From contig MUCI01000006.1 of the NCBI GenBank assembly GCA_002816575.1, forward strand, positions 1-33,244: a DNA stretch of 33,244 bases, read 5' to 3'. This document shows, in pieces, positions 15,320-24,458 of the stretch. This DNA is from SAR202 cluster bacterium Casp-Chloro-G2 (GTDB lineage Bacteria; Chloroflexota; Dehalococcoidia; Lucifugimonadales; UBA3495). The notes beneath the pieces were generated by a model. It saw only the letters and a list, made by a program, of their open reading frames with translations, searched no databases and was not told the DNA's origin. Position numbers and translations under genes: made by a program. How positions within the stretch are numbered: the stretch's first letter is position 1; every line of letters begins with the position of its first letter.

Positions 15320-16315
15320 ATGACTAAGTTGAAACTAGCAGTATTGGACGATTACCAGGGGACAGCCAGAGAACTGACCGACTGGTCACGATTGCCCGCC
15401 GGCACTGATGTCGAGTTCTTCCAAGACCACATCGCCGATGAAGACAAACTGGTGGAGCGTCTCAAGGATTTCGACCTGGTGATGGGGATGCGGGAACGCA
15501 CTCCATTCACCCGCTCGATCCTGTCCCGGCTGCCCAAGCTGCGTCTGCTGATCACCACCGGCCGCCGCAACGCCTCATTCGACATCGAAGCGGCCACCGA
15601 GATGGGGGTGACGGTCTGCGGCACCGACGGCGGGGGCGAGGGGCCCACCGAACTCACCTGGGGCCTGATCCTGGCCATGCTGCGTCACATCCCCGAAGAG
15701 GACCAACGGTCCAGGGCCGGCAGTTGGGGCACCACGGTTGGGACCAACCTCAAGGGCAAGACCCTGGGGCTCATGGGCCTGGGACACATCGGCTCGCTGG
15801 TGGCGCGGGTGGGCAAGGCTTTCGACATGAACATCATCGCCTGGAGCCAGAACATGACCGCCGAGCGGGCCAGGGAATGCGAGGCCATGCTGGTGGACAA
15901 GGAAACCCTGTTCAAGGAGTCGGACATCCTCTCCGTGCACCTGGTCCTCAGCGACCGCACGAGAGGCCTGGTCGGAGCGGCCGAACTGGCCCTGATGAAA
16001 CCCACTGCTTACCTGGTGAATATCTCCCGTGGGCCCATCGTTGACGAAAAGGCCCTGATCGACGTTTTGGAGCGGAGGGCCATCGCCGGAGCGGCGTTGG
16101 ACACCTTCGATATCGAACCGCTGCCCCTGGATCACCCCCTGTTCAAGACGCCGAATACCCTGATCTGTCCCCACCTGGGCTACGTAACGGAAGACGGGTA
16201 CCAGGCGTTCTATGCCGGAGTCGTCGATAACGTCCGCGCCTTCACCAGCGGGGAACCCGTGCGGGTCATCAACCCCGACGTTCTGACCTCAGCCCAGTTC
16301 CGCGGCTACAACTAG
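15320..16315 (+). CDS. D-2-hydroxyacid dehydrogenase family protein
   Basis: A 331-aa NAD(P)-dependent dehydrogenase interconverting D-2-hydroxy and 2-oxo acids. The Rossmann loop is 'LGLMGLGHIGSLVARVG' (GxGxxG at 153-158). The catalytic triad is intact: R237 ('NISRGPIVDE'), E266 ('DTFDIEPLPLDHPL') and H285 ('CPHLGYVTEDGY'). It lies 94 nt after the LLM gene and 43 nt before the quinone oxidoreductase. Start choice: ATG 15320 directly abuts a GGGAG, which is too close, whereas TTG at 15329 has it at 9 nt and would begin 'MKLAVLDDYQ', the usual family start. The real start may therefore be 15329. Substrate unknown; glyoxylate, hydroxypyruvate or longer 2-oxo acids are possible. Confidence 0.9.
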   Translation: MTKLKLAVLDDYQGTARELTDWSRLPAGTDVEFFQDHIADEDKLVERLKDFDLVMGMRERTPFTRSILSRLPKLRLLITTGRRNASFDIEAATEMGVTVCGTDGGGEGPTELTWGLILAMLRHIPEEDQRSRAGSWGTTVGTNLKGKTLGLMGLGHIGSLVARVGKAFDMNIIAWSQNMTAERARECEAMLVDKETLFKESDILSVHLVLSDRTRGLVGAAELALMKPTAYLVNISRGPIVDEKALIDVLERRAIAGAALDTFDIEPLPLDHPLFKTPNTLICPHLGYVTEDGYQAFYAGVVDNVRAFTSGEPVRVINPDVLTSAQFRGYN

Positions 16316-16358
16316 GTACTACTGCAGAACCAAGAAAACCCCAGCAGAGAGCGATGAA

Positions 16359-17324
16359 ATGAAAGCGGTCAGATTGAACGAATTCGGCGGCGTTGAAGTA
16401 TTGAAGATTGAGGATGTGCCGGAGCCAACTCCCCGTCCCCATCATGTCCTGATCAAGGTCGACTCGGCCGGGGTGAACTACGCCGACATACTACGCCGGA
16501 GCGGCAACTATCCGGGGCCGGACCTGCCTTCATCGATGGGCCTAGAGGCGGCCGGCACGGTAATAGAAGTAGGCTCGGAGGTTAACGGCATTACCGTGGG
16601 CCAGAAGGTCATGGCCATGGGGCCGGGAGGCCAGGCGGAGTACGTGGCCGTTAACGGCAACTTAGTGTTCCCCTATCCCGACTCCCTGGACCCGGTGGAA
16701 GCGGGCGGCATGCCCATAGTATTCCTGACCTCCTACCACCTGCTCAAGTCGAGAGGACATCTGGAATCGGGCCAAACGGTGCTGGTCCAGGCCGGGGCTT
16801 CCGGGGTGGGCACGGTGGCCATCCAATTGGCCAAAGCCTGGGGCGCCAAGGTGATCACGACAGCCTCGACCCAGGACAAGTTGGACCTGGCCAGATCCCT
16901 GGGCGCTGACGTTCTGATCAACTACACCGAGACGGACTTTGAAAAGGCGGTCAACGACGAGACCGGCGGCCAGGGCGTGGACCTGATATTGGAGTGCGTC
17001 GGCGGCCCGGTGTTGGAGAAAAGCGTAAGGTGCATAGCCTCATACGGGCGGCTGGTCAGCTACGGCAACGCCTCGGGCACCCCGGCCAACCTGGCGGCCG
17101 CCGACATCACCACCGCCAACCGCACGGTCATTGGGTTCAGCATCGGCCGTTCGCCGGTGGGTTCCCTGGACCACAAGGGGGCCATGGCTGAGTTGTTTCC
17201 GATGATTGCCGAAGGCAAGGTCAAGTTGATCGTCGACCAAGTGCTGCCCATGTCCCAGGTGGCCAAGGCCCACGAGCATCTGGCCAACCGGGGCACCCGC
17301 GGCAAGGTGATCCTGACCCCGTAG
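16359..17324 (+). CDS. Zinc-independent quinone oxidoreductase (MDR family)
   Basis: A 321-aa medium-chain dehydrogenase/reductase of the zeta-crystallin (quinone oxidoreductase) type, reducing quinones or enones with NADPH. It has the GroES-like N-domain ('VDSAGVNYADILRRSGNYPG', 'MGLEAAGTVIEVG'), no catalytic zinc cysteines, and the nucleotide loop 'VLVQAGASGVGTVAIQLAKAWGAKVI' (146-151). The C-terminal 'ANRGTRGKVILTP' is typical. Third gene of the plus-strand group, 43 nt after the hydroxyacid dehydrogenase. It could reduce an unsaturated intermediate formed by the LLM enzyme, but this is inference. Confidence 0.9.
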   Translation: MKAVRLNEFGGVEVLKIEDVPEPTPRPHHVLIKVDSAGVNYADILRRSGNYPGPDLPSSMGLEAAGTVIEVGSEVNGITVGQKVMAMGPGGQAEYVAVNGNLVFPYPDSLDPVEAGGMPIVFLTSYHLLKSRGHLESGQTVLVQAGASGVGTVAIQLAKAWGAKVITTASTQDKLDLARSLGADVLINYTETDFEKAVNDETGGQGVDLILECVGGPVLEKSVRCIASYGRLVSYGNASGTPANLAAADITTANRTVIGFSIGRSPVGSLDHKGAMAELFPMIAEGKVKLIVDQVLPMSQVAKAHEHLANRGTRGKVILTP

Positions 17325-17434
17325 CCCGCCAGCGTCGGTCCTTCAGTCGGTTGTTCAATAGTGCGCTTCTTGGAAGTGCCTACGCGCTGGGTCCGGTGTT
17401 TCGCCAAAACCGGTCGTTCACGCACGCTCACACC

Positions 17435-17468
17435 GTCATTCCGAACCGGCGGCAGCCGGCGTGGAATC
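17435..17468. repeat. Palindromic interspersed repeat, copy 1
   Basis: GTCATTCC, an imperfect CCGGC/GCCGG stem, then GGAATC. It shares ends and layout with the copy at 17572. Repeats beginning GTCATTCC and ending GGAATCC are widespread REP-like elements in many bacterial genomes. Confidence 0.6.
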
Positions 17469-17571
17469 TCTTGCCTCAGCAACGAGACGTCTCGCATCTC
17501 TCGCGGCGACAGGTGGCGGGGGTTGGTCTGCCGGATCCGCAGTCCGTCGAGGGTCGCAGCCTCCCCAAGTT

Positions 17572-17607
17572 GTCATTCCGCACCGGCTGACGCCGGTGCG
17601 GAATCCG
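17572..17607. repeat. Palindromic interspersed repeat, copy 2 (perfect 13-bp hairpin)
   Basis: The arms ATTCCGCACCGGC (17575-17587) and GCCGGTGCGGAAT (17592-17604) pair perfectly around the loop TGAC. The element begins GTCATTCC like copy 1. An inverted half copy (TTCCGGGGAATGAC) follows at 17635-17648. It probably belongs to a REP/MITE-like family and may act as a bidirectional terminator in this convergent gap. Confidence 0.7.
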
Positions 17608-17718
17608 GTTATCCGGTGGCGTGTCTGCTCGCCCTTCCGGGGAATGACTCGGGTCGCAGCCAGACAGGCGCTGGCCGGCGGGATCCGCGGTTCGGGGGCG
17701 CCCGCCAGTTACGCCACG

Positions 17719-20037
17719 CTAACTTGAACTAGAATCCCTCTCCCAGATGGCCTCCAAGACCGCTCCTGGCGACATGGGCGTCTCGTTCATTCGGATGCCG
17801 ATGGCTCGGTAGATGGCGTTGGCGATGGCCGGGATCGGCGGGATTATCGAAACCTCTCCCACGCCCCTAACCCCGGTGGGGTGCTCCGGATTCGGGACCT
17901 CGACTATCTGGGTGTCGATCATGGGCAGGTCCTTGGCGACGGGCATTCGGTAGTCGAGCCAACTGGAGTTCAGCATCCGGCCCTCGCTGTTGGTCACATA
18001 TTCCTCATTCAAGGCCCAGCCGATACCCTGAACAGCCCCGCCCTGGATCTGGCCTGCCACGTAGGTGGGATGCACGGCCCTGCCGGGGTCCTGGATGGCG
18101 GTGTACCGCAGTATCCCGGTCTTGCCCGTCTCCGGGTCCACTTCCACGTCCACGATGTGCACGGCGAACCCAGGGCTCTCGCCGCCCCAGACGCCGCCGG
18201 CCCGGCCCAAGATCGGCCCTCCGGTGGTATTCTGCCGGGCCGCCAACTCTTTCAGCGTCAACCGCAATTCCGGATCGGACCGGTGGCTATAGACGCCGTC
18301 GGCGATTTCCACTTCCTCCACCGGCACATCCCAGATGAGCGCCGCGCGTGCCGCCAACTGACGCTGCATGTCGCGCGCTGCCTCAAAGCTGGCCCAGCCG
18401 GTCTTGTAGACGGCGCTGCTGCCGGCGCTGATGGCCGTGTATCCGATGGAGTCGGTGTCGCCCACCGATGGGTGCACATCTTCGGGAGGGATGCCCAGGA
18501 CCTCTGCTACGTGCATGGCTGCGGCGGTTCGGCTGCCCGCCAGGTCGGCTGAGCCCTCAACCAGGCCCACGCTGCCGTCCTGTTGCAGCGTAACCACGGC
18601 GTTGGCCGGGCCGGTGATGTTATTGCTGACCGCAGTGGCCAGTCCACGGCCCCGGTTGGGACCGCCCAATGGCGCATTGTAGTGGGGGTGCATCTGGGCC
18701 GCTTGAAGAGTTTCGACGTAGCCAATCTTCTTGAACGGGACGCCGGTTACGCGGCGGGTGCCTTCCTTTGCGGCGTTGATCAGGCGAAATTCGATGGGGT
18801 CCATCGACAGCTTCTCGGCCAATTCGTCGATCAGGGTCTCACCGGCGAACCCGGCTGGCGGTCCCAGAGGGGCCCGGTAGGGTGCGACCTTGGGCTTGTT
18901 GACCACCACATCGTAGCCCTCCGACCGGATGTTGGCGATATCGTATGGCGCGAATATGGTGTAGGCCGCCAGGTTGACCAACGCGCCGGGGAAAGCGCCC
19001 GACTCATAGACAAAGTGGGCGTCGGCAGCGGTGATGCGTCCGTCATCGGTGGCCCCGATCTTGGCCCGGATGTACCCACCGGCGGTGGCGCCGGTAGCCT
19101 CGAAGACCTCGGGGCGGGTCATGGTGATCTTGACCGGGCGGCCCGATTTCTTGGAAAGGAGCGCCGCCACCGGCTCAACGTACACCACCAACTTTCCCCC
19201 AAAGCCCCCGCCAATCTCCATGGGGATCACTTTCACGTTGGAGATTCGCTCTCCCAAGACCAGCGCGGTGAAGTCTCGGATGGCGAAATGGCCTTGCGAG
19301 CTGCCCCAAATGGTCACGCGCCCATCCCGGTCCCAGCGGGCGGTGGCGCTGTGCGGTTCGATGTAACCCTGATGCACCGGCTTGGTCCGGAACTCCCGCT
19401 CCACAATCACGTCGGCGTCTTTGAAACCCTGTTCCAAGTCACCAAACCCGAATACAAAGTGGCTGGCAATGTTGGTCGGCGGGCTGTCGTCGCCCTCGTC
19501 GCGCAGGCCGCCGGGCCGGAAGAATTCGCCCTCGGAATGGAACAACATGTCGTGGAGTATCGGCGCTCCCGGCTTCATGGCCTCCTTGCCATCCAGCACG
19601 GGAGTCAGGACCTCGTAGTCGACGTCAATCAGAGCCAGGGCCTGCTCGGCCGTGTGCACGCTGTCGGCGGCCACCCCGGCGATGGCATGCCCCCGATATA
19701 GCGCCTTGTCGGCGGCCAGCACATTGTTGCTCAGGAACCTGGGATTCAAAGGAGAGCCCTCGGCCACGTCCACCGGCCGTCCGGAGAGCACCGGCAGGTC
19801 GGCCGAGGTCACAACCGCCTTCACGCCGGGCAGGGCCAGGGCCTTGCTGGCGTCGATGGACCTGATCTTGGCGTGGGCGTGGGGGCTGCGCAGTATCTTG
19901 CCGTGGAGGAGACCCGGCAGGGATATATCCGCGCCGTAACGGGCCTGCCCGGTGACCTTGTCCATCGCGTCATGCCGTAGTGGGGTGGCGCCAATCACTC
20001 TAAATCCGTTGGCGTTGGCGATAGTTTTAACGGTCAT
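17719..20037 (-). CDS. Xanthine dehydrogenase-family molybdopterin-binding large subunit (orphan)
   Basis: A 772-aa Mo-cofactor subunit of the aldehyde oxidase/xanthine dehydrogenase/CO dehydrogenase family, hydroxylating aldehydes or N-heterocycles. Visible: N-terminal 'RHDAMDKVTGQARYGADISLPGLLHGKILRSPHAHAKI' (a/b hammerhead), 'EIGGGFGGK' (274-282, cofactor binding), 'APYRAPLGPP' (385-394), and 'VRGVGE' with the catalytic Glu at about 728. The active-site loop is not the AYxCSFR of form I CO dehydrogenase. The FAD (medium) and 2Fe-2S (small) subunits are absent from both sides. AAGGAG lies before the ATG, and only 30 nt separates it from the ABC permease upstream, so it is likely co-transcribed with that transporter. 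Confidence 0.9.
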   Translation of the reverse strand: MTVKTIANANGFRVIGATPLRHDAMDKVTGQARYGADISLPGLLHGKILRSPHAHAKIRSIDASKALALPGVKAVVTSADLPVLSGRPVDVAEGSPLNPRFLSNNVLAADKALYRGHAIAGVAADSVHTAEQALALIDVDYEVLTPVLDGKEAMKPGAPILHDMLFHSEGEFFRPGGLRDEGDDSPPTNIASHFVFGFGDLEQGFKDADVIVEREFRTKPVHQGYIEPHSATARWDRDGRVTIWGSSQGHFAIRDFTALVLGERISNVKVIPMEIGGGFGGKLVVYVEPVAALLSKKSGRPVKITMTRPEVFEATGATAGGYIRAKIGATDDGRITAADAHFVYESGAFPGALVNLAAYTIFAPYDIANIRSEGYDVVVNKPKVAPYRAPLGPPAGFAGETLIDELAEKLSMDPIEFRLINAAKEGTRRVTGVPFKKIGYVETLQAAQMHPHYNAPLGGPNRGRGLATAVSNNITGPANAVVTLQQDGSVGLVEGSADLAGSRTAAAMHVAEVLGIPPEDVHPSVGDTDSIGYTAISAGSSAVYKTGWASFEAARDMQRQLAARAALIWDVPVEEVEIADGVYSHRSDPELRLTLKELAARQNTTGGPILGRAGGVWGGESPGFAVHIVDVEVDPETGKTGILRYTAIQDPGRAVHPTYVAGQIQGGAVQGIGWALNEEYVTNSEGRMLNSSWLDYRMPVAKDLPMIDTQIVEVPNPEHPTGVRGVGEVSIIPPIPAIANAIYRAIGIRMNETPMSPGAVLEAIWERDSSSS

Positions 20038-20067
20038 TTTGGTTCTCCTTATAGGCTCACCTTGGGG

Positions 20068-23000
20068 CTATTCATAGCGCAGCGCCTCGGCAGGGTAGAT
20101 CCGGGAGGCTTGGCGGGCAGGCATATATGTGGTCGCCAGAGAGAAGACGTAGGCTATGGCAATGATGATTCCAATCTGCAACCAGGGTATGGCGAACCGG
20201 ACGGTTTCGATGTCGTCTTGGATGTCCTTGACTATATTGTAGGAGATTACGGTGCCCAGCCCAACCCCGATGGCGATGCCCATGAGGACCACGAATGTCG
20301 ACTCGGTGAGGAAGCTGAGCTGCACCATCCGGCGCCGGTAGCCGATGGCCCGGAGCACGCCGATCTGCTGGCGTCGCTCCACCACCGCCCGTAGGCTGAC
20401 CACCCCCAGTGAGGTTACGCCGACCAGCAGTCCCAGGCCCATGAAGCTGGTGAACAGATAATTGAAGGCCCGGTTGGCGGCGGCGATATCGTCGACGAGT
20501 TCTGAAAGGACATCGGTTTCCATTCCGTTCTCGCGGAAGGCCGATTCCAGGTCTTTGGAAAGAGCGGGTATATCGGTGCCCTCCGCTGCTTTGAAACGGT
20601 AGGTGGTGGTGGGAATGCGGAAGGGAATGGCTTCATCCAGGCCCCGCCGGGAGGCGATCATGCCGAAACCCAACTCGCCGAATGCGTCGGTGAGGCGATC
20701 CATCACCCCAATCACCTTCAGGGGAATCACCTGACCGGTACGCGGTTCCCTGACCTCGATGTCGATGGCCTCCATCTCGGTGTCTTCATAGAAGACTCCC
20801 TCCAGTTCAAAGGGTATCTCATCGCTGGCGAAACCTTCACGAGAGGGTACGACCAGGGAGTCGACCACCACTAGATTGGGGTCCAACCGCAACGCTTCCC
20901 AGACTTCCTCTGGGGTATCGCCGTAACCGTTGGCGATGAGTTTCAGGTTCGCGGCCGTCTCCTGGAGGTATTGGTCGTCGGCGGCGCGGACGGCGTAGAA
21001 CTTCCAGCGCTGTTCGGAGGCGCCCACCTGCCTGGTTTCAACCGGGAACGCGGTATAGCCGCCGATTGATATGAAGTCCTTGTTATCCAGGCCCGGTTTC
21101 TCATCGATGGCTAGGCGTATGTCGTCGATGGGAGTGTTGGGGTTGACCTCGGCCTGAATGTCCCAGCCGCCGGCAACCTGGTCCGAATCCCCCACCGCCG
21201 CGCTGAAAGCCTCCGTGAGGATCGACATTACGATCAGGGTGAAGATGACCAGGGCGAACATGGCCAGGGTCAGTCCAGTGCGGAACTTGGCGGCCATGGG
21301 GTAGGCCACCGCGGTCACCAGCACGGGACGCAGGTGCCCGAAGGGCCGGGTCACCGTTGTCAGCAGTTTAAGGAGCAGGTCGGCGTTGTACATCACCGTC
21401 CAGACCGCCGCCGCCACCATGGCGATGCCGGAGATGAAGAACATCTCAATGCCGCCTTCCACATCGCCGAATATGGCCCGCAGCGAGCCGAAGGGAATCA
21501 CCCAGAACGCCAGGTTCACCACCCCCATGAAGGTGTAGGCGATCCGGTCTCCCACGTCGGGCCGGAGCCGGGTCCGGTGGTAGGCCGTTCTGATGGAAAG
21601 GCCCACGCCCACGATCACCAGTGTCACACCGATGCGAAGCGGCGCCGCTTCGTCGGATGACGTGCCCACCCAGGTCAACAGAGCGCCGGCAACCACTGTC
21701 AGCCAACCGTGGCCCAAAGGGATCCAAAGGGCTTGAAAGACAGCGCCGAAGAATGCGAACGGGACGGTGACCGCAGCCCAGAACGACATGAGCACCAGGC
21801 CGATCGCGCGCCCTCCATCCCCACTCGCCAAAGCCCGCAGAGCGGTCACGGCCAGCAACAGTGGCCGGACCAGCGCCCGAAGCGGTGCCAGCAGATGCTG
21901 CCGGTACGGTGTTTCAGATCTCTGGGACGGCGCCGGCAGCCCCCTCACGGCGGCCACTATGTTCAGGCGGCTGACCCGGTAGGCGGATATCCCCACGGTG
22001 CTCAGGGTGATAACCATGCCCAGGCAGTAGGCGACGACGGCGCTCCTGATCTCGAAGTGGGCGAACATGGTGAAGTTCTCGGGCGCGCCGCTGCCCCCCG
22101 CCGTAAAGATGCGGTTGACCACGAATACGATGACGAAACTGGCGCCGAGACCCAATGCCACTCCGATGGCGCCCGAGACCACGGAGTAGGCCGTTCCCTC
22201 AAAGATAAACATCTGGATGAGGTGCCGGCGCTTGGCGCCAACGGCGCGGGCCATGCCCATCTCGGAGCGCCGGGCCGCCGCCAGCATCACGAAGATCAGG
22301 AAGATGAGCAGCACACCCACCATGATGGAGAACAATCCCATGATGATGAAGATGCTGGTCACTCCGGATCCGGCCTGGTCGGCCTGGTCCAGCACCTGCT
22401 TCTTGATGTCGATCACCCGGAACTCGGCCAGGCCCGCCAGCAGAGTGCCCGCCCGGCGTTCCACATCGACGAGTCCGGCCGCACTGACCGCGTTCAACAC
22501 CTCTTCCTGGACATCTTCATCGGCCAGCACCCCGATAAATTCATCGGTGAGGCTCGCCTCCCTCAGTCCGGCCGCAAAGGTTGCCAGATCGGCGGTCAGG
22601 CCGCCGCCCAGCGCCGGCCCCAGCAGGTCCAGCTGCTCCAGCACTTCGTTCCGGTTGAGCAGGGTTTTTATCTCCCCGGCTATCCCCCGGTCGGTAAAGA
22701 TGACCCTTAGAGCGCCGGTGACTTCGTCGCTCAGTTCCGCCCCGGCGAAGACGCCGCCCAGGTTGGAAACCGCCATGGAGTTGATCATGCCTTCGCGGCC
22801 AAACATCTCTTGGGCACGGTCCAGGCGGACCAGGAGCGTCGATTCTTGCCCGGCCAACCCGCCGCTGTCCACCACGCCCTGCACCGTGAAAGCCACGCTG
22901 GAATCGGAGATGAAGGCCACCAATTGGTCACCGGGAATGGCGTCCAACTCCTTGGCCGCTTCCTCGTTGATCAACGCATCGTTCGGCCCCAGGGATTCCA

Positions 23001-23541
23001 AACGCACCTCTTGACCACTCAGCAGATGAAAATCGCCAAATCCGGCCAGGGTGTTGGGGTCCACGCCGGCCACGCGCATCTGCCCTTCACTCAAGGATGT
23101 GCGGCTGTTGATCGTCGGGGCGAATTCGCCGATGCCGGGGGCCAGGCCGTCGATGGAATCCATTCCGGCCAGCTCGACCTTGAGTTGCTCGAAACGCTCA
23201 TAGGGAAAGTAGTTGGAGCTGCCGATGGTGTCGGACTCCGACGCCCGGGCCGAAACTATGATCTGGTCGATGGTCCCCAGGGCTTCAACGGCGTTCTTGC
23301 GGATCGAGTAGGTGATGGAATCCCCGGTGCCAAACGCGGCCGCCATTATCAGGGTGCTGATCATGATTCCAGCAACGATCAGGGAGGTCTGGGACTTGCG
23401 GCGGGGGATGTTGCGGAGGGCCAATTTGAGCATGACCGGGTTGCGCCAGGCGACTAGAACAACGCCGGCCAGCACCGGCAGAAACACGGCCAGCAGGGCA
23501 ACCATGATGATGTCCATGGAAAGGCCGAACAGTTCTTCCAT
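20068..23541 (-). CDS. Giant FtsX/MacB-type ABC transporter permease
   Basis: A 1157-aa inner membrane permease with two FtsX domains, one around residues 380-520 and one at the C-terminus (~1020-1157), plus large extracytoplasmic MacB-type domains after the first helix and again at ~740-1000. The N-terminus has a helix 'VALLAVFLPVLAGVVLVA' before 'LKLALRNIPRRKSQTSLIVAGIMISTLIMAAAFG', typical of MacB permeases. A middle block of about six to eight helices (~560-740) joins the halves. It has AGGA five bases before the ATG. Together with the ATPase 58 nt upstream it makes a complete LolCDE/MacB-like ABC system, probably for lipoprotein, peptide or envelope work; in a monoderm-like Chloroflexota the cargo is uncertain. 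Confidence 0.88.
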   Translation of the reverse strand: MEELFGLSMDIIMVALLAVFLPVLAGVVLVAWRNPVMLKLALRNIPRRKSQTSLIVAGIMISTLIMAAAFGTGDSITYSIRKNAVEALGTIDQIIVSARASESDTIGSSNYFPYERFEQLKVELAGMDSIDGLAPGIGEFAPTINSRTSLSEGQMRVAGVDPNTLAGFGDFHLLSGQEVRLESLGPNDALINEEAAKELDAIPGDQLVAFISDSSVAFTVQGVVDSGGLAGQESTLLVRLDRAQEMFGREGMINSMAVSNLGGVFAGAELSDEVTGALRVIFTDRGIAGEIKTLLNRNEVLEQLDLLGPALGGGLTADLATFAAGLREASLTDEFIGVLADEDVQEEVLNAVSAAGLVDVERRAGTLLAGLAEFRVIDIKKQVLDQADQAGSGVTSIFIIMGLFSIMVGVLLIFLIFVMLAAARRSEMGMARAVGAKRRHLIQMFIFEGTAYSVVSGAIGVALGLGASFVIVFVVNRIFTAGGSGAPENFTMFAHFEIRSAVVAYCLGMVITLSTVGISAYRVSRLNIVAAVRGLPAPSQRSETPYRQHLLAPLRALVRPLLLAVTALRALASGDGGRAIGLVLMSFWAAVTVPFAFFGAVFQALWIPLGHGWLTVVAGALLTWVGTSSDEAAPLRIGVTLVIVGVGLSIRTAYHRTRLRPDVGDRIAYTFMGVVNLAFWVIPFGSLRAIFGDVEGGIEMFFISGIAMVAAAVWTVMYNADLLLKLLTTVTRPFGHLRPVLVTAVAYPMAAKFRTGLTLAMFALVIFTLIVMSILTEAFSAAVGDSDQVAGGWDIQAEVNPNTPIDDIRLAIDEKPGLDNKDFISIGGYTAFPVETRQVGASEQRWKFYAVRAADDQYLQETAANLKLIANGYGDTPEEVWEALRLDPNLVVVDSLVVPSREGFASDEIPFELEGVFYEDTEMEAIDIEVREPRTGQVIPLKVIGVMDRLTDAFGELGFGMIASRRGLDEAIPFRIPTTTYRFKAAEGTDIPALSKDLESAFRENGMETDVLSELVDDIAAANRAFNYLFTSFMGLGLLVGVTSLGVVSLRAVVERRQQIGVLRAIGYRRRMVQLSFLTESTFVVLMGIAIGVGLGTVISYNIVKDIQDDIETVRFAIPWLQIGIIIAIAYVFSLATTYMPARQASRIYPAEALRYE

Positions 23542-23599
23542 ACAAATCCTGGAGGTATCTGTGAGGCTTGGCTACCGGCCCGCCAGGGCAATGCGATTG

Positions 23600-24307
23600 T
23601 TACTGAGGTATTGTGACCGCGTTGACGCCGTCGTCAACGATCTCCCCATCGCGCATACGGACGATGCGGTGGGCGCGGTTTCCCACATCCGCCGAGTGGG
23701 TAACCAGGACAAAGCTCTGGCCGTTGTCCGCGTTGAGCCCGCACATCAGGTCCATGATCTCGCCAGCCGTCTCGCTGTCCAGATCGCCGGTGGGTTCGTC
23801 TGCCCAAACGATCGACGGCTGGTTGACCAAGGCCCTGGCGATGGTCACGCGCTGGCGTTGCCCGCCCGAAAGCTCGCCGGGAAGATGCTGGGCGCGCTCG
23901 CTCAGTCCCACCAGGTCCAATAGTTCCATCGACCTTCTGCGTGATTCGGCAGGCCCGGTGCCAGACACTAAAAGCGGAAGTTCCACGTTCTCGACAGCCG
24001 ACAGAACGGGAAGCAGGTTGTAGAGCTGGAAAACGAACCCCATGCGGCGGGCCCGGTAGTCGCTGCGCTCGTCGTCGGGCAGGTCATGGAGCACCACGCC
24101 GTCGATAACCACCTGGCCCGAGTCAATCTCGTCCAGACCGGAAAGGCAGTTCAACATGGTGGTTTTGCCGCAGCCGCTGGGTCCCATGATGGCGACCATC
24201 TCGCCGCGGCCAACCGTTAGGTCCACTCCTCGGAGGGCGTTCACCTTGACGACACCAGTGTCGTAGGTCTTGTGGATGGAGCTGGCGGTAATTATGGAGT
24301 CGGACAT
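23600..24307 (-). CDS. ABC transporter ATP-binding protein (LolD/MacB type)
   Basis: The cytoplasmic ATPase paired with the FtsX-type permease. Motifs are intact: Walker A 'GPSGCGKTT', Q-loop 'VFQLYNLLP', signature '[15 protein letters not shown]', Walker B '[13 protein letters not shown]', H-loop 'VTHSADV'. The '[17 protein letters not shown]' run is characteristic of the MacB/LolD/FtsE class. The frame continues six codons upstream to a TTG at 24325, but ATG 24307 ('[16 protein letters not shown]') has GAAGAG just before it and fits the family start. It is preceded by a stem-loop at 24329-24349. Confidence 0.92.
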   Translation of the reverse strand: MSDSIITASSIHKTYDTGVVKVNALRGVDLTVGRGEMVAIMGPSGCGKTTMLNCLSGLDEIDSGQVVIDGVVLHDLPDDERSDYRARRMGFVFQLYNLLPVLSAVENVELPLLVSGTGPAESRRRSMELLDLVGLSERAQHLPGELSGGQRQRVTIARALVNQPSIVWADEPTGDLDSETAGEIMDLMCGLNADNGQSFVLVTHSADVGNRAHRIVRMRDGEIVDDGVNAVTIPQ

Positions 24308-24320
24308 ATTCTCTTCGACA

Positions 24321-24349
24321 AACAAAATACCGCAGGCGTTGTCTGCGGT
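24321..24349 (-). terminator. Stem-loop with T-rich tail ahead of the ABC ATPase gene
   Basis: Minus strand: ACCGCAG, loop ACAACGC, CTGCGGT, then ATTTTGTT. The 7-bp stem plus T-rich tail looks like an intrinsic terminator, possibly for the 84-aa gene ending 110 nt upstream. A possible -10 (TATACT, 24367-24362) lies just before it, so it may instead be a 5' stem-loop of the ATPase transcript. Confidence 0.5.
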
Positions 24350-24458
24350 TTACTGATTCACAGTATATCGGAACGTGCCTGCCGCAGATACGCCCATGAA
24401 ATTTAGGGTTGGTAAGTAACAGAGGCGCAAGTAGTCAGGAGGAGCGCGGCTGGGCCGG

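Larger units (their letters stand above)
17325..17718. other. Convergent spacer with repeat elements, no gene seen
   Basis: This 394-bp gap between the convergent quinone oxidoreductase and molybdenum hydroxylase genes has open frames of up to about 120 codons, but none looks like protein (Arg/Pro/Ser-rich, no ribosome site). It holds two copies and one inverted fragment of a palindromic repeat, plus the 11-bp GGGTCGCAGCC twice (near 17551 and 17652). No T-rich terminator was found; the strong repeat hairpin may stop transcription from both sides. Confidence 0.6.

Noticed and set aside
18583-19701. 372-codon plus-strand frame opposite the molybdenum hydroxylase
   Set aside because: Antisense shadow with repetitive Gly/Asp/Val composition; the minus-strand protein is clearly homologous to a known family.
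17719-20037. Form I CO dehydrogenase large subunit (CoxL)
   Set aside because: The AYxCSFR active-site loop is missing; the corresponding segment reads 'APYRAPLGPP'.
21709-22710. 333-codon plus-strand frame opposite the FtsX permease
   Set aside because: Antisense shadow, rich in His, Gln and Arg, with no domain; the permease reading is convincing.
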